From Pleurocapsa minor HA4230-MV1 (GTDB lineage Bacteria > Cyanobacteriota > Cyanobacteriia > Cyanobacteriales > Xenococcaceae), in the NCBI GenBank assembly GCA_019359095.1, contig JAHHHZ010000023.1:94704-158703 (forward strand): a stretch of DNA of 64,000 nucleotides, in the 5' to 3' direction. The translations under genes and the position numbers were made by a program. Positions within the stretch are counted from its first letter, which is position 1. Each line of letters opens with the position of its first letter. Under the pieces are notes generated by a model. It was not told where the DNA came from and did not search any database. It was given only the letters and a program-made list of their open reading frames with translations. Positions 1 through 8,805 of the stretch are shown here, in pieces.

Positions 1-1419
1 GTAGCCTTTACTGAAGACGTTTCTAAGCGTTTTGAAGCTTATGGCTGGCACGTATTGCATGTTGAAGATGGGAATACAGATCTAGATGCGATCGCCAAAG
101 CAATTGAAGAAGCTAAATCCGTCACCGACAAGCCAACTATGATCAAGGTGACGACCATTATTGGTTATGGTGCGCCAAATAAGCAAAATACTGGTGGTAT
201 TCACGGTTCTGCTTTAGGTGAAGACGAAATCAAGCTCACCCGCGAAAACTTAGGCTGGAACTACGAACCATTTGAAATTCCTGACGAAGCTCTTAGCCAT
301 ATGCGCAAAGCAGTAGAGCGTGGTGCAGCAGATGAGCAAGCTTGGAATCAGGTAATGTCTGACTATAAAGCTAAGTATCCCCAAGAAGCAGCAGAATTTG
401 AGCGTTTCCTTAGTGGTAAATTACCCGACGGTTGGTCAGATGTCTTACCAACATTTACCCCCGAAGATAAAGGATTGGCAACTCGTAAGTATTCAGAAGG
501 TTGCTTAAACAAATTGGCTCCTGTGGTTACCGAATTGATCGGTGGTTCGGCAGATTTAACCCACTCTAATTTGACTGAGTTAAAAGGCTTTGGCGATTTC
601 CAAAAAGGTGCTTATCAAAACCGTAACATTCACTTTGGTGTACGGGAACATGGAATGGGTGCAATTTGTAACGGAATGGCGCTACACTCTTCGGGATTAA
701 TTCCTTATGGTGCGACCTTCCTCATCTTTACCGACTATATGCGGGCGGCAATTCGCCTTTCTGCATTGTCAGAAGTAGGAGTAATTTGGGTCATGACTCA
801 TGACTCCATCGGTCAAGGTGAAGATGGGCCAACACACCAACCCATAGAAACTATCGCTTCTTTAAGAGCTATTCCCGACTTGACAGTTATTCGTCCTGCG
901 GATGGCAACGAAGTTTCAGGAGCGTATAAAATTGCGATTGAATACGCTAAACAAAACAAACCAACATTGCTTGCACTATCTCGCCAAGGCGTACCCAACC
1001 TAGCAGGTAGTTCCATCGAAAAAACGACTAAAGGTGCTTATGTTCTTTCCTGTGGTTTTGCGCCTGAAGAATTAGATCTAATTTTGATTGGTACTGGTAG
1101 TGAAGTACAGCTTTGCGTTGGTGCTGCCGAAAAACTAATTGCTGATGGTAAGAAAGTGCGGGTTGTCTCCATGCCTTCTTGGGAACTGTTTGAAGCTCAA
1201 GATCAAGCCTATCGAGATTCAGTACTACCTAAAGTTGCTGCCAAACGTCTTTCTGTGGAAGCGGGAACTAGTTTCGGTTGGCAAAAATACACTGGTAGTG
1301 AAGGTGGCTCCGTCAGTATTGAGCGCTTTGGCGCATCCGCTCCTGGTGCTACTGTGATGGATAAATTTGGTTTCAGTGTTGATAATGTCGTCGCTAAAGC
1401 CAAAGAAATTATTGGTTAG
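1..1419 (+). CDS. tkt: Transketolase, 3' part (cut by window start)
   Basis: The reading frame is open from base 1, so the gene starts outside the window; 472 residues are visible, about 200 short of a usual transketolase. The visible part spans the end of the TPP domain, the pyrimidine-binding domain and the C-terminal domain. Recognisable motifs are GGSADLTHSN, the GVREHGMG segment holding the conserved Glu that activates thiamine diphosphate, THDSIGQGEDGPTHQP and RPADGNE. The enzyme moves two-carbon units between ketose and aldose phosphates in the Calvin cycle and the oxidative pentose phosphate pathway. It is followed by a clear terminator, so it ends its transcription unit. The family call is secure. 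Confidence 0.96.
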   Translation, partial: VAFTEDVSKRFEAYGWHVLHVEDGNTDLDAIAKAIEEAKSVTDKPTMIKVTTIIGYGAPNKQNTGGIHGSALGEDEIKLTRENLGWNYEPFEIPDEALSHMRKAVERGAADEQAWNQVMSDYKAKYPQEAAEFERFLSGKLPDGWSDVLPTFTPEDKGLATRKYSEGCLNKLAPVVTELIGGSADLTHSNLTELKGFGDFQKGAYQNRNIHFGVREHGMGAICNGMALHSSGLIPYGATFLIFTDYMRAAIRLSALSEVGVIWVMTHDSIGQGEDGPTHQPIETIASLRAIPDLTVIRPADGNEVSGAYKIAIEYAKQNKPTLLALSRQGVPNLAGSSIEKTTKGAYVLSCGFAPEELDLILIGTGSEVQLCVGAAEKLIADGKKVRVVSMPSWELFEAQDQAYRDSVLPKVAAKRLSVEAGTSFGWQKYTGSEGGSVSIERFGASAPGATVMDKFGFSVDNVVAKAKEIIG

Positions 1420-1461
1420 TTTGAACCCAGTAACATTAGTTTGATTAATTTGATTATTTAG

Positions 1462-1485
1462 CCCTGTGATTACACAGGGTTTTTT
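1462..1485 (+). terminator. Rho-independent terminator of transketolase
   Basis: A perfect 7-bp stem, CCCTGTG paired with CACAGGG around an ATTA loop, is followed at once by six T residues. It lies 42 bases after the transketolase stop and separates it from the convergent lepB gene. Confidence 0.92.
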
Positions 1486-1511
1486 GCTGATTATTTCTAA
1501 TTATTTTTTGG

Positions 1512-2609
1512 TTATTTGCCGATCAGTGAACCAGCGCGAGCAAAAGGATAAAATCGCTGAGTAGCCTTGCCGATAATATTCTGACGGGGAACAAACCCCC
1601 AGTAATGGCTATCATAGCTATTATTGCGATTGTCACCCAAAACGAAATAAGAATTAGCTGCAACTACTTGAGTTTTGTATTCATAGTTAGGCAAATCTTG
1701 AATATAATTTTCCTGTAATGGCCGATCATTAATATATACTTTTCCGTCCTCGATCTGGATTTTATCCCCTGGTAGCCCAATAATGCGCTTAATAAAAGCT
1801 TCGTGGTAGTCTTGCTGCTGTAATGCTTCAGTTGGTGAAAAGATAATAATATCTCCTCGTTGAGGTGGACTAAATCGATAAGCCAACTTGTTAATGATCA
1901 GGCGATCGTTAACTTGCAAAGTTGGCAGCATTGATTCTGCGGGAATGTATCGAGCTTCAGCGATAAACCCACGGATAAAGAGCGCCAAAAATAGGGGATA
2001 CAAAAAGATAGCGCCAATTAATCCAGCGATAAATCCGACGATGATTTTTCGCGATCGCTCTCGACGCATCGGAGCAGAAGCATAAGCGTGATATGGAGCA
2101 AAGAAGATTAAAAAAATCTGCAATAAGGCTGCAAGTATAGTAATAACAATTGGTATCTGCGGACTAGATACAAAAAAAGTGGCGATAAAAGCAGCAACAA
2201 ATAGACTACCCAGCAACCATTTTTCGAGATAAGCATGTCCTAATCCAGGAATAAATCCCGATAAAAAAACCCCTAACCAAGCATCTTTATTTTGCTTGCG
2301 GGCAGATTCAAACTCTCGCGAATTTCTTCTTCTCGCCGTCTGATGGGCATCAAATAAATTCCAGATTGGTAAGATTGCTAAGGCAATTATTAAGACAGCA
2401 ATACCGAGCCAATAGTTACCCTTGGAGTTAATCAGCAGCAAAATAGCGATGACGAGCAAAAGAAAATAGCTGAATAAAATAATGTATCCTTTAAGAACCT
2501 TTCCCGCATAAATTTGCCCTATACCTGGCAAAAGCTTGGATAAATTAACGGCAAGCCACGGTTCTTTATTGTTTGTTTCTTGAGATGAAGGTTGTTGAGA
2601 TTGATTCAT
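1512..2609 (-). CDS. lepB: Signal peptidase I with N-terminal duplicated membrane module
   Basis: The C-terminal half is a type I (S26) signal peptidase, which removes signal peptides from exported proteins at the membrane. The nucleophile is Ser226 in PAESMLPT and the general base is Lys274 in FIKRIIGLPGD; the box LGDNRNNSYDSHYWGFV is also present. At 365 residues it is much longer than common cyanobacterial LepB proteins. The extra N-terminal half contains two related units, around residues 17-45 (PWLAVNLSKLLPGIGQIYAG) and 109-135 (AWLGVFLSGFIPGLGHAYL), each followed by hydrophobic segments, resembling TM2-type hairpins. The peptidase domain is preceded by its own anchor at about 190-212. 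Catalytic residues are complete, so it should be active. Confidence 0.93.
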   Translation of the reverse strand: MNQSQQPSSQETNNKEPWLAVNLSKLLPGIGQIYAGKVLKGYIILFSYFLLLVIAILLLINSKGNYWLGIAVLIIALAILPIWNLFDAHQTARRRNSREFESARKQNKDAWLGVFLSGFIPGLGHAYLEKWLLGSLFVAAFIATFFVSSPQIPIVITILAALLQIFLIFFAPYHAYASAPMRRERSRKIIVGFIAGLIGAIFLYPLFLALFIRGFIAEARYIPAESMLPTLQVNDRLIINKLAYRFSPPQRGDIIIFSPTEALQQQDYHEAFIKRIIGLPGDKIQIEDGKVYINDRPLQENYIQDLPNYEYKTQVVAANSYFVLGDNRNNSYDSHYWGFVPRQNIIGKATQRFYPFARAGSLIGK

Positions 2610-2839
2610 AAACTCATGCTTATTTAAACTGAGCTAAATTTTATCAAAAAGATTTTAGCTTTTTGTCCAATAAACTTATCTGAACCTTAGCAGTAGCAAG
2701 ACGTGACGAAAGAGAAGAAATTAATCCTGTTTCTAGTTTGCGATCGCTATTATCAATCATTACTTGGTATAAACTAAAACTGAAAACGGCTGTAAAACTT
2801 TAATAGCGCGATCGCACAATAACCATAATCAACCTGAGC

Positions 2840-4897
2840 TTAATCAGTGATACCCCAACAAGTTAGTAAAAAAGCATACTCAAAAGCAGTTTCTTTAAGT
2901 TGTTCGTAACGTCCCGATGCACCGCCATGTCCTGCATCCATGTTGGTTTTTAGCAGTAGTAAATTATTGTCGGTTTTAAGATCGCGCAATTTGGCCGTCC
3001 ATTTAGCTGGTTCCCAGTAAGCAACGCGAGGATCGTTCAAACCAGCAGTGATTAATAAATGAGGATAGTTTTGAGCTGTGACGTTATCGTAAGGGGAATA
3101 GGATTTCATGTAGTCATAGTCAGTTTTTTGTTGGGGATTTCCCCATTCTTCCCATTCAATCACCGTCAGAGGGAGAGATGGATCGAGAATAGTAGTAACT
3201 ACATCTACAAAAGGAACATCGGCGATCGCAATTTTAAATAAATCGGGACGCATATTCAGCACAGCACCGATTAATAAACCACCTGCACTACCACCATTGA
3301 TGGCAAGATGTTGGGGAGAAGTCCATTTTGATTGGATTAAATGTTCGGCACAGGAAATAAAATCGGTAAAAGTATTTTTTTTATGTAATAGTTTGCCCTC
3401 TTCGTACCATTTGCGTCCTTTTTCCGAACCACCTCTAATATGGGCGATCGCATAAACGACACCGCGATCTAGTAAAGATAGACGAATTGAAGAGAAATAC
3501 ACGGGATAATTTGCCCCATATGAACCGTAAGCAGTTAAGAAGCAAGGATTTGTACTATTTTTCTCCATCCCTTGTTTGTAAACTAGAGAAATAGGGATAG
3601 AAGTTCCATCAGAGGCTGTGGCATAGACTCTTTCGCTGACATATTGGGTGCGATCGTAACCTCCTAATACGGGAGTTTCTTTTTTTAATTCTCTTTCTTT
3701 GGTATCTAAGTTGTAATCAAAAATAGAGTTTGGAGTTATCAAAGAAGTGTAGCTAAAGCGAAAGATATTGGTGTTGTATTCGAGATTACCCGCATCACCT
3801 GCTGAATAAATCGGTTCGGGAAACGAGATATAGTGTTCTTCCCCTGTAGAAAATTTATGTATTCTAAGTTTGGGAACTCCTTCTTCTTGTTCGTAGATAA
3901 TTAAATGGTCGCTAAAAGCACTAACACCTAAAAGATAAATTTCTTCTCGATGGGGTATTACCGTCTGCCAATTTTCTTTACTAATATTATTAACTGGGGT
4001 TTTCATTAATTTAAAATTAATTGCCCCTTCGTTAGTGGTGATGTAAAAATATTCACCGTGATGGGTTAGAGAATATTCAATTCCAGTCGATCGCGGTTGG
4101 AAAATTTGGAAAGAACCTGTCGGTTGATTGGCGTCGAGATAATGAACCTCGGATGTCACCATGCTACCCAAACTGAGAATGAGATAAGCATCACTGGCGG
4201 TTTTATCAACAGCTAGAAAGTAAGCTTCATCTGTTTCTTGATAGATTAAGACATCATTGTCAACAGCATCTTCTAAGGAATGACGAAATAAGCGATCGGG
4301 TCGATTGGCACTATCAACTTTGATATAAAATACAGTCTGGTTGTCATTTGCCCAAACGAAAGAATAATAAGTGTCGGGAATACTTTCGGTATAGACTTCT
4401 CTGGTATTTAAATCGAGAAAATAGAGAGTATATTTTTCTGCCCCAGTAGTGTCTATCGAGTAGGCTAAAATTTGATGGTTGGGACTGACAGAAAGTACTC
4501 CCACAGCAAAATATTCATGTCCTTCGGCAAGTTGATTTTGGTCGAGTAGTATCTCTTCTGGCGCGTCCACACTACCTTCTTTGCGGCAAAAAATCCCATA
4601 AGCTTTGCCTTCTTCTGTACGAGTGTAGTAATAATAATTATCCTTGCGCGAAGGAACAGAAAGATCGGTTTCTTGGATGCGAGATAGCATTTCTTGATAG
4701 AGATCTGCTTGCAATGACTCTGTATGTTTCATCATTGCTTCTGTATATTGATTTTCCGCCTCCAAGTAAGCAATGACTTCAGAATTTTCGCGCGTACGTA
4801 ACCAGTGATAATCGTCGAGCCTTTCATCTCCATGAATCGAGTGGATATGAGCATGTTTTTGGGCGATAGGTGGGGAAAGTTGCTCTCGATCGGTCAT
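2840..4897 (-). CDS. ptrB: Oligopeptidase B (S9A serine peptidase)
   Basis: This 685-residue protein has the length and order of prolyl-oligopeptidase-family enzymes: an N-terminal beta-propeller and a C-terminal alpha/beta-hydrolase domain. The nucleophile is Ser537 in NGGSAGG, and the other triad members can be placed at Asp622 (LNDPRVAYW) and His657 (DAGHGG). Family members cleave short cytosolic peptides after basic residues. There is no signal peptide, so it should act in the cytoplasm. It lies between lepB and sppA on the same strand, giving a small neighbourhood of peptidases, but gaps of about 90 and 230 bases argue for separate promoters. Assignment to oligopeptidase B rather than prolyl oligopeptidase rests on overall sequence feel and is less certain than the family. 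Confidence 0.9.
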   Translation of the reverse strand: MTDREQLSPPIAQKHAHIHSIHGDERLDDYHWLRTRENSEVIAYLEAENQYTEAMMKHTESLQADLYQEMLSRIQETDLSVPSRKDNYYYYTRTEEGKAYGIFCRKEGSVDAPEEILLDQNQLAEGHEYFAVGVLSVSPNHQILAYSIDTTGAEKYTLYFLDLNTREVYTESIPDTYYSFVWANDNQTVFYIKVDSANRPDRLFRHSLEDAVDNDVLIYQETDEAYFLAVDKTASDAYLILSLGSMVTSEVHYLDANQPTGSFQIFQPRSTGIEYSLTHHGEYFYITTNEGAINFKLMKTPVNNISKENWQTVIPHREEIYLLGVSAFSDHLIIYEQEEGVPKLRIHKFSTGEEHYISFPEPIYSAGDAGNLEYNTNIFRFSYTSLITPNSIFDYNLDTKERELKKETPVLGGYDRTQYVSERVYATASDGTSIPISLVYKQGMEKNSTNPCFLTAYGSYGANYPVYFSSIRLSLLDRGVVYAIAHIRGGSEKGRKWYEEGKLLHKKNTFTDFISCAEHLIQSKWTSPQHLAINGGSAGGLLIGAVLNMRPDLFKIAIADVPFVDVVTTILDPSLPLTVIEWEEWGNPQQKTDYDYMKSYSPYDNVTAQNYPHLLITAGLNDPRVAYWEPAKWTAKLRDLKTDNNLLLLKTNMDAGHGGASGRYEQLKETAFEYAFLLTCWGITD

Positions 4898-4989
4898 TTT
4901 GATAGAGTTTTAATTTTTACGAGTTTAATGCGGTCAATTTTTAGTTTAACTCTTTAACTCTTTAGCTCTTTAACCATAAACAATAAGAT

Positions 4990-5814
4990 TCACGGACGAT
5001 AGAGCCACAGTGGTAAACCATTGGTAGATAGTTCAAATTGAAGTTCATCGATCGCCATACCGATACCTGAGTTGGCTTGACTTCTACCAGGAATCAAGCG
5101 ATTAATCAAAGGCTTAGGTTCTTCAATATTAAAGCATTCAGTTTTATCGGGGTCTAAGCCAGCTAATTCTGCTGCCCAACGACGGGCATCTTCTTCTGTA
5201 CCTAAGCGGTCTACTAAACCCAATTCTAGAGCCTGTTCTCCCGTAAATACTCGACCATCAGCAAAGCCTCGGACTATCTCTTCGGCTAACCCCCGTCCTT
5301 TAGCTACGGTAGCCACAAACTGACTATAGCTCACATCAATTAGCTGTTGGAGAATTTGTTCTTCGGCTTCAGTAGTCTGGCGATCAAATGCCAGGATATC
5401 CTTATAGGGCCCAGACTTAATTACTTTGAAAGAGACCCCCACTTTATCCAAAAGCCGTTCTAAATTATTCCCCCGCAGAATTACGCCAATACTGCCTGTA
5501 ATTGTGCCTGGATTAGAAACAATATGTTTTGCCCCCACACCAATATAGACTCCACCTGAAGCGGAAATATTACCAAAGCTGGCAACGACCTTAACGTCCT
5601 TATCTGACTGTAGTCGTTGCAAAGCGGTAAATATCTCATGAGAATCTGCTACTGTTCCGCCAGGAGAATCGATTCGCAATAGTAGAGCAGGAAACTTCTT
5701 CTCTTCAATAGTTTTGAAAGCTTTGAGGACTTGTTTGCGGGTCTCTGAAGCGATCGCACCAGTGATTTCAATGCGCGCAATTTGTTTTTTGGTTTTGTTA
5801 AACGGCCAGATCAT
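4990..5814 (-). CDS. sppA: Signal peptide peptidase SppA, short form
   Basis: This is a 274-residue S49-family peptidase of the single-domain type. The catalytic Ser86 lies in NISASGGVYIG and the catalytic Lys138 in KSGPYKDILAF; RIDSPGGTV and GTITGSIGVI are further family motifs. These enzymes degrade cleaved signal peptides and, in cyanobacteria, have been linked to light acclimation and antenna trimming. No N-terminal transmembrane segment or signal peptide is visible; the start is hydrophilic after MIWPF, so it may be peripheral or soluble. It is followed on the same strand by oligopeptidase B, which could finish off the released peptides. Confidence 0.92.
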   Translation of the reverse strand: MIWPFNKTKKQIARIEITGAIASETRKQVLKAFKTIEEKKFPALLLRIDSPGGTVADSHEIFTALQRLQSDKDVKVVASFGNISASGGVYIGVGAKHIVSNPGTITGSIGVILRGNNLERLLDKVGVSFKVIKSGPYKDILAFDRQTTEAEEQILQQLIDVSYSQFVATVAKGRGLAEEIVRGFADGRVFTGEQALELGLVDRLGTEEDARRWAAELAGLDPDKTECFNIEEPKPLINRLIPGRSQANSGIGMAIDELQFELSTNGLPLWLYRP

Positions 5815-6040
5815 TAAAAGCTATCTACTGTTTTAAGTTAAAAGGGGACAAGATATCAATACTAACTTAGTCTTGATCTGCCTCCCGTTGAATTTTAACT
5901 GATTATTGATTACCTTTAACTGTTGATAATCTAAGTAAGTAATTAGTACTAATCAGCAGATCTTAAATTAAATTATAAGGCGATCGCGATCGCGGTTTAC
6001 CTATTGTAATCTGAACAGTTTTATATTGCTTTATATTGCC

Positions 6041-8212
6041 CTACTTCACTAAATCGTTTACTGCTATGCCTAACACAGGAACATTAGAAATTTTTAATTG
6101 CTCGACGGCTTTAGTCAATAATGTTGTGTCTATTTTGCCCAAACCTGTAACCAGAATAACTCCATCTGTTTTACCTGCTAAGAGATTAACATCGGCATAG
6201 CCAACCAAAGCGCATAAATCATAGATTACTAGATCATAATTACTTTTTAGCTCTTCCATTAGCTTATACATTCCACTAGATGCCAGCAAAAGACTACTTT
6301 CATAAGACATCAGTTCATTAAAGCCAGAACTCAAAACAAACAAGTTATCATCAAAGGGTGATTTTTGAATATGTTCTGAAACCAGACTCGGATCATGTTG
6401 ACTGAGGATGTTTTTTAAACCAATTGCAGATTCTAATCCCAAACTTTCAGTCAAACGTACTTTACTCCGCAAATCTGCATCAACCAATAATACCTTTCTA
6501 CCCATAGATGCTGTTGCTCGGGCAAGATTAAGGGCAACAGTAGATTTACCCTCTCCAGATACGGCAGAGGTAATGGCAATAGATTTTAAGCTGGTGTCAA
6601 ATTCTGAATACTTTGACTCAGCAGTAAAATTTAGTAACCCTAAATTGGCTGCAAAAGAACAGAATGCTTCGGTAGAAGAGGAAAGAAAATCTGGAAAGGC
6701 TAAGTTGCTTGTATTGTCTGGGTCACGATAGATATCTGAAGCTGGTAGTCGCTTGAAATTTGTTGAACCTTTTGTCGCAGCAAATAACGATAGCTGTTTT
6801 CTTTTAGGGGTATAAGGGATATGACCTAAAACAGGTAAATTAGTTATTTCTTCTATTTTGGCAGAAGAATAAATAGTCTTTTGTGTCTTGTCTAGCATTA
6901 AAGCTAGACCCACACCTAACAATAATCCCAAACTAGAGCCAAGCAATAAGCGATTGTTAGGACTAATATCGTTGTTTTGTGGTTCTTCCGCAGGTGCTAA
7001 AAGTTGCCAGGGAGACTGCTGTTTTGCTGCATCGATCAATAGAGTTTCTTTCTTGCGCGTAAATTCATTAAGCTGAGTTTTAGCTATATCTAGCTCTTGC
7101 TGAAATTTAGTATAGTCATTAGAGACTGTTGACCAGTTTTTAAGTTGCGATCGCAACTTAGCTGATTCACTTTGTGCCAGTCGCTGGCGATTTTCTAGAG
7201 TTTGAATATCATTAACTAACTTTTGTTGAATTATTTCTGCCGCTTGTTCAATCAAACTAATAATTCTCTGTCTTTCTTCTTTGAGAACTTGAATTTCGGC
7301 ATTCTGGTCGGAATAAATAGTAGATTTTTGGCTGAGTTTAATGTCAATTTCTCGCAGCTGATTCAGCAGACCTTGATACCTCGGGGTTGCTAAATCAATT
7401 GCTGTTGGAGCAGTAGTCGGCTGAGTTGATAGTTCACGTTCTAAATTGCTCAGTTTTAGGCGCATTTGCTGTAATTCGCTGGTTACTCGATCTTGCTCTT
7501 GATTGATCAACTGAGTGCGCTCGGCTATTGGCGTGAGAGATACATCAGGATCGATAAAGTTATATTCGTCTCTCAAGCGCTGCATCTTATTTTCTAAGCG
7601 CTCAACATCTTTACTGACTTTAGGAATTTGCAAATCTAGGACATCTATTCCTCTTTTGATACCTTCGGAACGGGTATTGGCACTGTAATCTAAATAGGTT
7701 TGAGTTAAAGCTTTAATCACGTCCGACACCTGCTGTTTATCAGAATGCTCATAGCTTACCGATAAGACATTTTTTTTGTTTTGGCTATCTCGAATAAATT
7801 CCACAGTCAAGTTTTTAACTAACTCTTGATAGTTAAGCTGAGGATATTTTGCCTGCAAAGATTCAACTGCTTTAGACATAGTACTAGGACTTTTAAGGAT
7901 TTTAAGTTGAATATCGTCAAGCTCAACCTCAGTAATCTTTTCCCGATCTTTAATATAATCGATAGATGTTACTTTGGTTTCTACATTAATTGTTTCTGGT
8001 AATAGCTCAAAGCTAGCAACATAAACTGGGGGAAAGAATCTAGGTTTGAAAAAAGCTAAAGCTGTCATTGAAATAGTAATGCTAGCAATAAGAGGCAATC
8101 TTCTGACAACCGTAGTAGTTAGGTCAAAATAATTTAAACTTCCTTCAGTATTTTCTACAGTAGGAGAACTTTGAAGATAATAACCTTTTTGATTTTTAAA
8201 ACTCTGATTCAT
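6041..8212 (-). CDS. Wzz/BY-kinase-like exopolysaccharide co-polymerase
   Basis: A 723-residue protein of the Wzc type. An N-terminal membrane segment (about 38-58) opens a periplasmic Wzz domain with a long coiled coil (about 190-400), and a second membrane segment sits in NNRLLLGSSLGLLLGVGLA. A cytoplasmic ATPase follows, with Walker A SGEGKST (552-558), Walker A' LLVDADLR and Walker B LVIYDL. Such proteins set polysaccharide chain length and couple polymerisation to export. The tail ends NDLVK with no tyrosine cluster, so cycling by autophosphorylation as in E. coli Wzc is doubtful. It is divergent from the glycosyltransferase genes that begin at 8806 and very likely serves them. Confidence 0.9.
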   Translation of the reverse strand: MNQSFKNQKGYYLQSSPTVENTEGSLNYFDLTTTVVRRLPLIASITISMTALAFFKPRFFPPVYVASFELLPETINVETKVTSIDYIKDREKITEVELDDIQLKILKSPSTMSKAVESLQAKYPQLNYQELVKNLTVEFIRDSQNKKNVLSVSYEHSDKQQVSDVIKALTQTYLDYSANTRSEGIKRGIDVLDLQIPKVSKDVERLENKMQRLRDEYNFIDPDVSLTPIAERTQLINQEQDRVTSELQQMRLKLSNLERELSTQPTTAPTAIDLATPRYQGLLNQLREIDIKLSQKSTIYSDQNAEIQVLKEERQRIISLIEQAAEIIQQKLVNDIQTLENRQRLAQSESAKLRSQLKNWSTVSNDYTKFQQELDIAKTQLNEFTRKKETLLIDAAKQQSPWQLLAPAEEPQNNDISPNNRLLLGSSLGLLLGVGLALMLDKTQKTIYSSAKIEEITNLPVLGHIPYTPKRKQLSLFAATKGSTNFKRLPASDIYRDPDNTSNLAFPDFLSSSTEAFCSFAANLGLLNFTAESKYSEFDTSLKSIAITSAVSGEGKSTVALNLARATASMGRKVLLVDADLRSKVRLTESLGLESAIGLKNILSQHDPSLVSEHIQKSPFDDNLFVLSSGFNELMSYESSLLLASSGMYKLMEELKSNYDLVIYDLCALVGYADVNLLAGKTDGVILVTGLGKIDTTLLTKAVEQLKISNVPVLGIAVNDLVK

Positions 8213-8805
8213 AGCTTTTATTTATTCTATATTTCAGTACTATTATGTTAATTATTAATACAATTGAATTATATTGATATATTCTATGGCTTTTATTATT
8301 CTTTAAAAAGCTATTATTTTGATAGTATTTTTAAAGTTATTACTATAGTAATTAAAACACAAGTTTTTTTAGATGTATATTCATTGATAGTTTATTATTG
8401 ATAATTAAGCAATAACTTATGTACTATCATATTATCTGTAAATCAATAGAATATATTAATTTGTACTCGTATAACTACGTAAATTTAAGATAATCTAAAA
8501 TAAACTTTTTGTGATTTTAGATCATTTATATTGAGCATATTTTCAACTAATCTTTATAATTAACTAGCTTTTGATAAATTTTTTGTTGAGTTTGAAACTG
8601 GAAATTGACGCTCAGATAAAAAAAAACTATTATCTTAGTTAATGCAAGATTAAAGCATTGTATCTAAGTAATAATCTTGATTAAGATTATTCATAGTATT
8701 AGTTTTAAAACTAATTTTGTAAGAACTATTTTTCATTTTGGGCTATTAAAGATAAGTACAGCAAAACTCATCTTATTTACTAGTTATAAAAAAATCAGAA
8801 ATATT
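8213..8805. promoter_or_regulatory. AT-rich divergent promoter region of the polysaccharide locus
   Basis: About 590 bases without a convincing gene separate the divergent Wzc-like and WecG-like genes. The region is extremely AT-rich with long runs of A and T and contains no HIP1 site. An open frame can be extended upstream from 8806 to a TTG at 8677, but its 43 extra residues are not family-like. It is presumed to hold both promoters; no specific operator could be identified by eye. Confidence 0.5.

Noticed and set aside
8677..8805. N-terminal extension of the WecG-like protein as a membrane anchor
   Set aside because: The extension starts at TTG in extremely AT-rich DNA and is not family-like; ATG 8806 gives the usual start.
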